Source: a bacterium (GTDB taxonomy: Bacteria > Bacillota > Bacilli > Lactobacillales > Streptococcaceae). Taken from it: a DNA stretch of 21,608 nt. Positions 14,398 to 21,608 of the stretch are shown here, piece by piece. The notes below the pieces were generated by a model, which worked only from the letters and a program-made list of their open reading frames with translations, had not been told where the DNA came from and did no database searches. The stretch is taken from positions 1 through 21,608 of the forward strand of contig CAJNDD010000029.1 in assembly GCA_905221435.1 (NCBI GenBank). The letters run 5' to 3'. How positions within the stretch are numbered: position 1 is the first letter of the stretch; each line of letters starts with the position of its first letter. The translations under genes were made by a program, and so were the position numbers.

Positions 14398-14841
14398 TTA
14401 TCTATTTTTAGTATCAAGAATGATGGTGACTGGCCCATCATTTACCAGCTCCACCTGCATATCCGCTCCAAAGATACCTGTCTGAACGGGAACTTCCTGA
14501 GCCAGCTTTTGGTTGAAAGTGTCATAGAAGGCAGTTGCCATATCCGGCTTGGCTGCACCTGTAAAAGCTGGACGATTGCCTTTCTTGGTATCCGCAAAGA
14601 GAGTAAACTGAGAAATAGAAAGGATTTCCCCTTCAATATCTTTGATAGACAGGTTCATCTTGCCTTCTGCATCTGAAAAAATCCGCATGTTGACGAGCTT
14701 TCTCACAGCGTAGTCCAAATCTTCCTCTTGGTCCTCTGGGCCAACACCGACCAGCAATAAGAGACCCTGATTGATTTTCCCCTCTACCTGACCTTCGATA
14801 CTCACTTGGGCTTTTTTAACCCGTTGGATAATGATTTTCAT
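14398..14841 (-). CDS. dtd: D-aminoacyl-tRNA deacylase Dtd
   Basis: A 147-residue homodimeric enzyme that removes D-amino acids (and glycine from tRNA-Ala) wrongly charged to tRNA. The SQFTLFADT motif (77-85, with T80) and the NDGPVTI motif (134-140, with the GP dipeptide that gives chiral rejection) are both intact; [12 protein letters not shown] lies between. Normal length. It follows rel after 29 bases on the same strand and has AGAAAGG ahead of its start, so the two are very likely one operon, as commonly found in Firmicutes. Confidence 0.96.
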   Translation of the reverse strand: MKIIIQRVKKAQVSIEGQVEGKINQGLLLLVGVGPEDQEEDLDYAVRKLVNMRIFSDAEGKMNLSIKDIEGEILSISQFTLFADTKKGNRPAFTGAAKPDMATAFYDTFNQKLAQEVPVQTGIFGADMQVELVNDGPVTIILDTKNR

Positions 14842-14870
14842 AATAGCCTTTCTAGTAATAGCTAGGAGAA

Positions 14871-17087
14871 TTAGCCGTTGGTTCGTTTGACGGAATAAAC
14901 CTCTGGCACACTCTTTATCTTATCCACGACTGTGGTCAGTGTAGAGAGGTTGGAAATACCAAAGGAGACATGGATATTAGCAAATTTCATATCCTTGGTT
15001 GGTTGGGCGTTAACGGTTGAGATATTCTTGGTCGTGTTGGAGAGAACTTGTAAAACATCATTTAAGAGCCCTGTACGGTTGAGACCATAGATATCGATGT
15101 GGGCAGTGTATTCCTTGCTTGAGAATTGATCTTCCCATTCCACATCAAGGAGACGTTGCTCATAGTTTTCTTGGGCACGGAGATTCATACAGTCCACACG
15201 GTGAATAGCTACACCGCGTCCCTTAGTAATATAGCCGACAATGTCGTCACCTGGCACTGGATTGCAACACTTGGCAATCCGAACGAGGAGTCCTGAAGCA
15301 CCTTCAATGACCACGCCACCCTCATGCTTAACCTTGAGGGTTTCTTTGTTTTCAACCTTAACTTCGCCACCTTTGACAAGCTCTTCTGCTTCCGCCTTGG
15401 CCTTGGCACGCTCTTCCTCGCGGCGTTCCTTTTCGGTCAAACGGTTAAAGACGGTAATAGCACCGATTTCTCCAAAACCAATGGCTGCGTAGAGAGCCTC
15501 CTCTGTCTTGTAGCTGGTCTTTTGAAGGACCTCATCCATATGGCGCTTGTCCATAAACTTATTGGCTACATAGCCGTTTTCTTGGAACTGGGCCATCAAC
15601 ATTTCACGGCCCTTGTTAACGGATAATTCCTTGTCTTGATTTTTAAAGAACTGACGAATCTTGTTGCGCGCCTTGCTGGTCTTGACCATGTTGAGCCAGT
15701 CACGACTCGGACCAAAGGAGTTGGGATTGGTGATAATTTCAACCTGATCCCCTGTCTTGAGCTTGGTTGTCAGTGGAACCATACGGCCATTGACCTTGGC
15801 ACCAGTCGCTTTTTCACCGACTTTGGTGTGGATCTCATAGGCAAAGTCAATCGGTCCTGAATCTTTTGGTAGGGAGCGAACTGCACCATCAGGAGTAAAG
15901 ACGTAAATCTCCTCCGCCAGATAGTTTTCTTTAACAGAGTCCACAAATTCCTTGGCATCATCAGCCTGATCTTGGAGCTCCATCATCTCCTTGATCCAGT
16001 TCATACCAATAGCAGATTCCTTGCTGTTGACCTGCCCTTTAATGCCTTTCTTATAAGCCCAGTGAGCTGCAACCCCGTACTCAGCCACCTCGTGCATTTC
16101 CTTGGTCCGAATCTGGAATTCAATCGGCCCTTTTGGCCCATAAACAGTCGTATGGATAGACTGGTATCCATTGGCCTTACGGTTAGCGATATAGTCTTTG
16201 AAGCGACCTGGCATAGGTTTCCAAAGTTCATGCACATAACCCAGCATGGCGTAAACATCACTCTGGGTATCTAAGATACAGCGAATGGCAATCAGGTCAT
16301 AAATCTCCTCAAAGCGTTTCTTCTTATCCTGCATCTTGCGATAGATCGAATAGATATGCTTAGGACGACCATAAATTTTCCCTTTGAGATTGCGTTCGGT
16401 AGCGTACTCTTCCAACTTGGTTACAACTTCGTCGACCAAAGCCTCACGCTCTCTGCGTTTTTCCTTCATCATGTGGGTAATCTTGTAAAACTCAGTTGGA
16501 TTGAGGTAACGGAAAGATAGATCTTCCAACTCCCACTTGACACTGGAAATCCCTAGACGATGAGCAAGTGGTGCATAAATTTCCATGGTTTCTCTGGAGA
16601 TCCGTTCTTGCTTGTCCTTTCGCAGGTGTTTGAGAGTCCGCATATTGTGTAAACGGTCCGATAATTTAACCAAGATAACACGGATATCCTCAGACATGGC
16701 CATAAGCATCTTGCGATGATTTTCAGCCAATTGTTCCTCGAGTGATTTGTACTCAACCTTACCAAGCTTGGTCACCCCATCAACGATAATCCGAACATCA
16801 TGACCGAACTCTCTTTCCAAATCATCCAGTGTCGCATCTGTGTCTTCAACCACGTCATGCAAAAAACCACAGGCAACGGTTACGGCATCCAGCTTGAGCT
16901 TAGCCAGAATGCCTGCTACCTGAATGGGATGGATAATATAGGGCTCACCTGATTTCCGAAACTGCCCACTATGACAGTCAACTGCGTAAATCAATGCTTT
17001 TTGTACAAAAGCAACGTCTTCCTTTGTTAAATATTCTTTCGTTAAAGCGACTACCTGATCGCCCGTCAAATTCACTTCTTTCGGCAT
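14871..17087 (-). CDS. relA: Bifunctional (p)ppGpp synthetase/hydrolase Rel
   Basis: A 738-residue stringent-response enzyme of the long RSH type, which makes and degrades (p)ppGpp at the ribosome. Hydrolase domain (about 20-200) has R44, H53, H77, D78, E81, D82, D144 and N148, the residues known from the streptococcal Rel structure, so hydrolysis is retained. Synthetase domain (about 215-345) has [15 protein letters not shown]264 and E323, so synthesis is retained as well. TGS domain about 393-453 ([16 protein letters not shown]), zinc-finger/RIS region with [16 protein letters not shown] near 605-640, ACT domain about 665-738. Ribosome site TTGGAGAG lies upstream. Upstream of it is the divergent nucleotidase gene. 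Confidence 0.97.
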   Translation of the reverse strand: MPKEVNLTGDQVVALTKEYLTKEDVAFVQKALIYAVDCHSGQFRKSGEPYIIHPIQVAGILAKLKLDAVTVACGFLHDVVEDTDATLDDLEREFGHDVRIIVDGVTKLGKVEYKSLEEQLAENHRKMLMAMSEDIRVILVKLSDRLHNMRTLKHLRKDKQERISRETMEIYAPLAHRLGISSVKWELEDLSFRYLNPTEFYKITHMMKEKRREREALVDEVVTKLEEYATERNLKGKIYGRPKHIYSIYRKMQDKKKRFEEIYDLIAIRCILDTQSDVYAMLGYVHELWKPMPGRFKDYIANRKANGYQSIHTTVYGPKGPIEFQIRTKEMHEVAEYGVAAHWAYKKGIKGQVNSKESAIGMNWIKEMMELQDQADDAKEFVDSVKENYLAEEIYVFTPDGAVRSLPKDSGPIDFAYEIHTKVGEKATGAKVNGRMVPLTTKLKTGDQVEIITNPNSFGPSRDWLNMVKTSKARNKIRQFFKNQDKELSVNKGREMLMAQFQENGYVANKFMDKRHMDEVLQKTSYKTEEALYAAIGFGEIGAITVFNRLTEKERREEERAKAKAEAEELVKGGEVKVENKETLKVKHEGGVVIEGASGLLVRIAKCCNPVPGDDIVGYITKGRGVAIHRVDCMNLRAQENYEQRLLDVEWEDQFSSKEYTAHIDIYGLNRTGLLNDVLQVLSNTTKNISTVNAQPTKDMKFANIHVSFGISNLSTLTTVVDKIKSVPEVYSVKRTNG

Positions 17088-17321
17088 CTATACTCTCCAA
17101 TTCTTCCTACCATTTTATCACTTTTTTAAGGATATGAAAACTAGAAAAGCTCTGCAGTTCTATAATTTACTCCATTCCTTACAAGGATCTCAAAAAGAAC
17201 AATAAACTTTAAACTGTTTTATTATTTCTATTTACTTTTATGATTAGTGAGTTAATTTTATAAACAAACTAGCTATTTCTTATCATTTTTGATGAAATTT
17301 ATAAAAATATTCGTAATTAAC

Positions 17322-17350
17322 TTGATTGATTGGCTTCCATCCTGTATAAT
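17322..17350 (+). promoter_or_regulatory. Promoter of the LPXTG nucleotidase
   Basis: TTGATT (17322-17327), 17-base spacer, perfect TATAAT (17345-17350), 29 bases before the ATG. The 11 bases aattaacttga (17315-17325) that overlap the -35 are identical to the same place in the psaBCA promoter (9914-9924). The rest of the divergent gap 17088-17310 is AT-rich with no other clear element; on the minus strand a TAAAAT near 17116 may serve rel. Confidence 0.75.
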
Positions 17351-17379
17351 AGAGTGAAACTATTTTTGAGGAGATTTTT

Positions 17380-19755
17380 ATGTCATCATTTCGTAAACAA
17401 GCAGCCCTTTTAGGTCTGACTGCAGCTGTATTTGCAGCTTCTACTGCACAAGCAGATGAAAAAGCTACAAATCTAGATACTAGCACAACACCTACACCAG
17501 TAGCAAATCAATCAGAGAAACCTGTTGTAGCTACTGGAAATGAAAAGGGAACGGCATCTGAAAAAACGGACGCTCCTGCTAAACAAGATGAAAATGCTAC
17601 TCCAGTAGCAAGCACTGAAACAACACCGTCTAAAGAAGGAAGCCTTGCGGACGACAAAGCCCTTCAACCAACAGAAGGACAGGAAGTCGATGTCCGCATA
17701 CTTGCAACAACTGACCTTCACACTAATTTAGTTAACTATGATTATTACCAAGACAAACCCGCTGAGAACGTTGGACTAGCAAAGACAGCTGTTCTCATCG
17801 AGGAAGCTAAAAAAGAAAATAGCAATACACTTCTCGTAGATAATGGAGACACCATCCAAGGAACGCCACTTGGAACTTACAAGGCCATCGTTAACCCAGT
17901 CAAAGAAGGAGAACAGCACCCTATGTATGCAGCCCTTCAAAAGCTCGGTTTTGAAGCTGGTACACTAGGAAATCATGAGTTTAACTATGGTTTAGACTAC
18001 CTCAAACGTGTCATTGATACAGCTGGAATGCCAATTGTCAACGCTAATGTTGTAGATCCTAAAACGGGCGCTTATGTCTACGACCCCTATAAAATCATCA
18101 GCAAAACCTTTGTTGATAAAACTGGTCGCAAAACGACCGTCAAAATTGGGGTGACTGGAATCGTTCCCCCTCAAATTCTCAGCTGGGATAAGGCAAACCT
18201 CGAAGGAAAGATTCAGGTCAATGACTCCGTCGAAGCTATCCAAAAGATAATCCCTGAAATGCGCAAAGCAGGTGCAGACATCACTCTTGTACTCTCTCAC
18301 TCAGGTATCGGAGATGATAAGTACGAAAAAGGAGAAGAAAACGAAGGCTATCAAATTGCAAGCCTACCTGGTGTGGATGCAGTCGTAACAGGGCATTCTC
18401 ACGCTGAATTTCCAAGTGGAAATGGCACTGGCTTTTATGAAAAATATGCTGGTGTTGATGGTGTAAATGGTAAGATTAATGGTACTCCTGTAACCATGGC
18501 TGGAAAATATGGTGACCACCTCGGTATTATCGACCTTAACCTTATCTACAAAAACGGAAAATGGACTGTTGCCAACAGCAAAGGTTCTATTCGTAAGATT
18601 CACACTAAGTCCAAAGACGCTGATGAACGAATCAAAGAAATTGCCAAAACAGCCCACGAAGGAACCATCCAATACGTTCGCCAACAAGTCGGAACAACAA
18701 CTGCACCAATCACAAGTTATTTTGCCCTTGTCAAGGATGATCCATCTGTTCAAATCGTCAATAACGCGCAAATCTGGTATGCTAAGAAAGAACTAGCAGG
18801 TACTCCTGAAGGAAATCTTCCTATTCTCTCGGCTGCTGCACCATTTAAGGCGGGAACTCGTGGAGATGCTACTGCCTATACAGATATTCCAGCTGGCCCA
18901 ATCGCCATCAAGAACGTAGCAGATCTCTATCTCTACGACAATGTCACGGCCATCCTAAAAGTCACTGGAGCTCAACTCAAAGAATGGTTGGAAATGTCTG
19001 CTGGTCAGTTCAACACCATTGATCCAACTAAAAAAGAAGCGCAACAGCTCATCAATCCAAGCTACCGCACTTATAACTTTGATGTGATTGACGGTGTAAC
19101 CTATGAGTACGATGTCACCCAACCAAATAAATACGATCGCGAAGGTAAGTTGGTCCACCCAGATGCTAGTCGTGTCCGCAATCTAAAATACCAAGGAAAT
19201 GATGTCCGTCCAGATCAGGAATTCATCGTGGTAACCAACAATTATCGCGCAAATGGTAAATTCCCTGGTGTTCGTGATGCTAGCCTCAATCGTCTCCTCG
19301 GACTTGAAAATCGCCAGGTTATCATCAACTATATCCTCGATGTAAAAAATATCAACCCAAGTGCAGATAAAAACTGGCACTTCACAAACAGCATAAAAGG
19401 GTTGGACGTTCGTTTCTTGACAGCTGATAAGGCCAAAGACTTGGTCGGCACAGATGGTGACATTCAATATCTAGCAAGCTCTGACCAAGAAGGTTTCGGC
19501 GAATATCGCCTTCTTTATGTAGAGCCTAAGACTAAACCTGCAGAAACAAATCACCACGAAATTCAAGATACGCAGGGACAAAATCAAGGCGATGCAATCA
19601 CTCTTTCAAACGGTGGCCAAACTATTATTTTGCCAAGCACTCATAATCCAGTAGCTACTACCCTACCAAATACAGGTGAGAAAACGTCCATCCTAACCTT
19701 CCTAGGTGTCATTCTAGCGGGGCTTGGACTTTCTCTCAAGAAAAAAGAAGAATAA
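17380..19755 (+). CDS. Cell-wall-anchored 2',3'-cyclic-nucleotide phosphodiesterase / nucleotidase (CpdB/CdnP/SntA-like)
   Basis: A 791-residue secreted, sortase-anchored enzyme. Signal peptide to about residue 25 (AQA-DE). Residues 26-103 are a Thr/Pro/Glu/Lys-rich spacer. The calcineurin-type metallophosphatase domain follows with D112 and H114 (ATTDLHTNL), D157 (NGDTIQG), N198-H199 (GNHEFNYG), H306 and G338-H-S-H341. The 5'-nucleotidase C-terminal domain runs about 440-690 and includes YNFDVIDGVTYEYDV. The sorting signal is LPNTG (762-766), a hydrophobic helix and KKKEE. The DLHTNLVNYDYY signature favours the CpdB branch; streptococcal relatives (CdnP of group B, SntA of S. suis) cleave 2',3'-cyclic nucleotides and cyclic di-AMP outside the cell. 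Exact substrate is inference. GAGGAGA lies 8 bases ahead of the start. Confidence 0.92.
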   Translation: MSSFRKQAALLGLTAAVFAASTAQADEKATNLDTSTTPTPVANQSEKPVVATGNEKGTASEKTDAPAKQDENATPVASTETTPSKEGSLADDKALQPTEGQEVDVRILATTDLHTNLVNYDYYQDKPAENVGLAKTAVLIEEAKKENSNTLLVDNGDTIQGTPLGTYKAIVNPVKEGEQHPMYAALQKLGFEAGTLGNHEFNYGLDYLKRVIDTAGMPIVNANVVDPKTGAYVYDPYKIISKTFVDKTGRKTTVKIGVTGIVPPQILSWDKANLEGKIQVNDSVEAIQKIIPEMRKAGADITLVLSHSGIGDDKYEKGEENEGYQIASLPGVDAVVTGHSHAEFPSGNGTGFYEKYAGVDGVNGKINGTPVTMAGKYGDHLGIIDLNLIYKNGKWTVANSKGSIRKIHTKSKDADERIKEIAKTAHEGTIQYVRQQVGTTTAPITSYFALVKDDPSVQIVNNAQIWYAKKELAGTPEGNLPILSAAAPFKAGTRGDATAYTDIPAGPIAIKNVADLYLYDNVTAILKVTGAQLKEWLEMSAGQFNTIDPTKKEAQQLINPSYRTYNFDVIDGVTYEYDVTQPNKYDREGKLVHPDASRVRNLKYQGNDVRPDQEFIVVTNNYRANGKFPGVRDASLNRLLGLENRQVIINYILDVKNINPSADKNWHFTNSIKGLDVRFLTADKAKDLVGTDGDIQYLASSDQEGFGEYRLLYVEPKTKPAETNHHEIQDTQGQNQGDAITLSNGGQTIILPSTHNPVATTLPNTGEKTSILTFLGVILAGLGLSLKKKEE

Positions 19756-19762
19756 CCTAATT

Positions 19763-19794
19763 GAAGCAAGACGAGACTCGTCCTGCTTCTTTTT
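19763..19794 (+). terminator. Nucleotidase gene terminator
   Basis: gaagcaagacga (19763-19774), GAC loop, tcgtcctgcttc (19778-19789) with one A-C mismatch, then TTTTT. Confidence 0.88.
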
Positions 19795-19801
19795 AACCAC
19801 C

Positions 19802-19835
19802 AAAAACACTGCCAGATTTCTCTAGCAGTGTTTTT
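19802..19835. terminator. Second hairpin, terminator of msmK
   Basis: aaaaacactgc (19802-19812) and gcagtgttttt (19825-19835) form an 11-bp stem with T tracts in both directions; it lies 14 bases beyond the msmK stop and can act on both strands. Confidence 0.88.
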
Positions 19836-19848
19836 ACATTTCATTTGC

Positions 19849-20979
19849 TTAGTAGACTGTTCTTTCAGTTTCTACATCAAAGAAGTGTGCTTTGTTCAAG
19901 TCAAATCCAAGTTCAACTGTTGCACCTGTTTGCAAGTAGTCACGAGCATCCACTTTTGCAACAAATTCGTCTTTACCAACTTGGCAGTAAAGGTGAGATT
20001 CTGAACCAAGCAATTCTGATACAGAAATAGTTGCTTTTACAACTGATTCTGGGAATGTTTCAAGGAAAGCAGGTTCTGCATTCACATCTTCTGGACGAAT
20101 ACCGAAGATCAATTCTTTTCCTTCGTAGCCTTTTTCACGAAGAACTTTCAAAGCTCCTTCTGGAACTTTCAAGCGGAAACCGTCAGAAACAATTTCGTTG
20201 CCTTCTAATTTCACATTGATGAAGTTCATAGCTGGGCTTCCGATGAATCCTGCTACAAACTTGTTAACTGGGTTTTTGTAAACTTCTTGAGGAGTACCGA
20301 TTTGTTCAACACGTCCGATAGTACCTGTACCAGCAGGGTTCTTAGTTGCTGACATGATAACGATACGGTCTGCAAGTGTCATCGCTTCTGTTTGGTCGTG
20401 GGTTACGTAGATAGTTGTAGCTCCGATACGACGGTGAATCTTCGCGATTTCAGCACGCATAGATACACGAAGTTTAGCATCCAAGTTTGACAAAGGTTCG
20501 TCCATCAAGAATACTTTTGCATCACGGACGATCGCACGACCCATGGCAACACGTTGACGTTGACCACCAGAAAGGTCAGCAGGTTTACGATCCAAGAACT
20601 CTTTCAAGCCAAGGATTGCTGCAGCTTCTTGTACACGTTTGTCGATGTCTTCTTTGCTGTATTTACGCAATTTCAAACCGAAAGCCATGTTGTCATATAC
20701 AGTCATGTGTGGGTAAAGAGCGTAGTTTTGGAATACCATGGCGATGTCACGGTCTTTTGGAGCTACGTCGTTGACAACCACGCCATCGATAGATGCAGTA
20801 CCTTCTGTGATGTCTTCAAGACCAGCAATCATACGAAGAGTTGTTGATTTACCACATCCTGAAGGGCCTACGAAAACGATAAATTCCTTGTCTTTGATGT
20901 CCAAGTTGAAGTCTTCAACTGAGTAGTGTTCGCTGTTTGGATATTTTTTGTAAATATTTTTAAGATTCAATTCTACCAT
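19849..20979 (-). CDS. msmK: Sugar ABC transporter ATP-binding protein MsmK
   Basis: A 376-residue ATPase of the MalK/UgpC type. Walker [10 protein letters not shown] (38-46), Q-loop Gln84, LSGGQ (136-140), Walker [16 protein letters not shown] from about 157, and a C-terminal regulatory domain with TOBE segments from about 235 (FGIRPEDV). MsmK is the shared ATPase that energises several sugar importers (raffinose, maltodextrin, sialic acid and others) whose own loci lack an ATPase gene; consistent with that, no permease or binding protein gene adjoins it here. AAAGGAG lies 10 bases before the start. A cre-like site in its promoter suggests CcpA control. Confidence 0.95.
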   Translation of the reverse strand: MVELNLKNIYKKYPNSEHYSVEDFNLDIKDKEFIVFVGPSGCGKSTTLRMIAGLEDITEGTASIDGVVVNDVAPKDRDIAMVFQNYALYPHMTVYDNMAFGLKLRKYSKEDIDKRVQEAAAILGLKEFLDRKPADLSGGQRQRVAMGRAIVRDAKVFLMDEPLSNLDAKLRVSMRAEIAKIHRRIGATTIYVTHDQTEAMTLADRIVIMSATKNPAGTGTIGRVEQIGTPQEVYKNPVNKFVAGFIGSPAMNFINVKLEGNEIVSDGFRLKVPEGALKVLREKGYEGKELIFGIRPEDVNAEPAFLETFPESVVKATISVSELLGSESHLYCQVGKDEFVAKVDARDYLQTGATVELGFDLNKAHFFDVETERTVY

Positions 20980-21011
20980 GAGATGAACTCCTTTTGTCTT
21001 TTGATAGTTTT

Positions 21012-21033
21012 ATTATAAATGAAAACGCTTTAC
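21012..21033 (-). promoter_or_regulatory. msmK promoter with cre-like CcpA site
   Basis: On the minus strand TATAAT occupies 21017-21012. Directly upstream, tgaaaacgctttac (plus-strand 21020-21033) matches 12 of 14 positions of the catabolite-responsive element and has the core AAACGCTTT. Its position between -10 and -35 would give repression by CcpA. The -35 is poor. Confidence 0.65.
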
Positions 21034-21071
21034 TTTTCTATGGCAAGGTGACCAAAAAAATAAAAAAGTTC

Positions 21072-21086
21072 TGTGCAACTTGCACA
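21072..21086. repeat. 15-bp perfect palindrome TGTGCAA-C-TTGCACA
   Basis: tgtgcaa (21072-21078) and ttgcaca (21080-21086) around one central C, 10 bases upstream of a plus-strand TATAAT (21096-21101). It has operator-like symmetry. There is no gene of its own downstream except the ISL3 transposase, so it may belong to a promoter whose gene was displaced. Confidence 0.6.
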
Positions 21087-21111
21087 AAATAAGTCTATAA
21101 TATTTGTAGTG

Positions 21112-21608
21112 GGTAAATCTCCTATGGATATTATGGAGCCTATTTTGTTGTAGAAAAAAGTCCCATAAGACCTATAATGAAAAGCGATCAAACAACTCAT
21201 TAGAAAGAATCATATGGAACAATTACATTTTATCACAAAACTACTCGATATTAAAGACCCTAATATCCAGATTCTAGATATCATCAATAGGGATACACAC
21301 AAGGAAATCATCGCTAAACTGGATTACGAGGCTCCATCTTACCCTGATTGCGGAAGTCAAATGAGGAAATATGACTTCCAGAAACCGTCTAAGATTCCTT
21401 ACCTTGAAACGACTGGTATGCCTACTAGAATCCTTCTTAAAAAGCGTCGATTCAAGTGCTATCATTGTTCGAAAATGATGGTCGCTGAGACTTCTATTGT
21501 CAAGAAAAATCATCAAATTCCTCGTATTATTAACCAAAAGATTGCTCAAAAGTTAATTGAAAAGACGTCTATAACTGATATTGCTCATCAGCTGTCTATT
21601 TCAACTTC
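21112..21608 (+). mobile_element. ISL3-family (IS1167-like) element, left part
   Basis: The transposase ORF beginning at 21215 identifies the element. Its left terminal repeat must lie between about 21102 and 21190, but without the right end in view it cannot be fixed; the border given is approximate. Confidence 0.5.
21215..21608 (+). CDS. ISL3-family transposase, N-terminal part
   Basis: The first 131 residues of an IS1167-type transposase; the frame is open to the end of the window. The N-terminal zinc-binding domain is recognised by YPDCGSQMRKYDFQ, by KIPYLETTGMPTRILLKKRR, and by the second pair CYHC, followed by the helix-turn-helix ITDIAHQLSIS. In relatives the first motif reads CPxCG; here the first Cys codon is TAC (Tyr), so one of four expected zinc ligands is missing. 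The DDE domain would lie beyond the window. The start at 21215 has AGAAAG upstream and begins MEQLHFITKLLDI, the usual N-terminus. Confidence 0.88.

Noticed and set aside
1..21608. CRISPR array, tRNA, rRNA, riboswitch, phage or toxin-antitoxin system
   Set aside because: No spaced repeats, cloverleaf, ribosomal sequence, or conserved leader (for example a yybP-ykoY-type Mn riboswitch) was recognised on either strand.

Overview
The window looks like chromosome of a mitis-group Streptococcus (S. mitis / S. oralis type, close to S. pneumoniae). The basis is recognition of protein sequences: PsaA, PsaB, PsaC, PsaR, Tpx, MgrA/MgaSpn, PepO, Rel, MsmK and an SpNOX-type NADPH oxidase all read as near relatives of their pneumococcal counterparts. 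DNA is AT-rich, promoters are of the ordinary sigma-A type, and nearly every gene has a clear AGGAGG-like ribosome site. Small differences from remembered pneumococcal sequences, and the presence of a CpdB/CdnP-like LPXTG nucleotidase, argue for a commensal relative rather than S. pneumoniae itself. The species call is inference.

Layout. (1) 1-455: 3' end of an IS3-family element. (2) 481-4254: the Mga-family regulator mgrA on the minus strand, divergent from a five-gene envelope-stress (Gls24/Asp23) operon: GlsB-type membrane protein, AmaP, DUF2273 protein (frameshifted here), Asp23, CsbD. (3) 4255-4872: decayed DNA holding a small IS3-end remnant and the 3' relic of a lost gene. (4) 4912-6918: SpNOX-like flavocytochrome, then a metallo-beta-lactamase-fold hydrolase, each with its own promoter and terminator. 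(5) 7015-9794, minus strand: a lipoprotein of unknown role and the M13 peptidase pepO. (6) 9911-13885: the manganese block: psaBCA behind an operator-like palindrome, then tpx, then the DtxR-family manganese repressor psaR. (7) 13954-14367: small membrane protein. (8) 14398-17087, minus: dtd and rel, the bifunctional (p)ppGpp synthetase/hydrolase. (9) 17380-19755: sortase-anchored cyclic-nucleotide phosphodiesterase/nucleotidase, divergent from rel. (10) 19849-20979, minus: msmK, the shared sugar-ABC ATPase, with a cre-like site in its promoter. (11) about 21112-21608: 5' part of an ISL3-family (IS1167-like) transposase running off the window.

The genes make sense as a manganese/redox/stress neighbourhood. 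PsaBCA imports Mn(II) under PsaR; Tpx removes peroxide; SpNOX produces superoxide; Rel sets (p)ppGpp level; the surface nucleotidase cleaves extracellular (cyclic) nucleotides; the MgrA-linked operon maintains envelope stress proteins. Insertion-sequence ends lie at both window edges and at the joint between the MgrA block and the SpNOX block. I see no tRNA, rRNA, CRISPR array or clearly new multigene system. The best leads are regulatory: a PsaR-like half-site at the nucleotidase promoter, a perfect inverted repeat at the start of the stress-operon leader, a half-site cluster at the SpNOX promoter, a 15-bp palindrome between msmK and the ISL3 element, and the DUF2273 frameshift.
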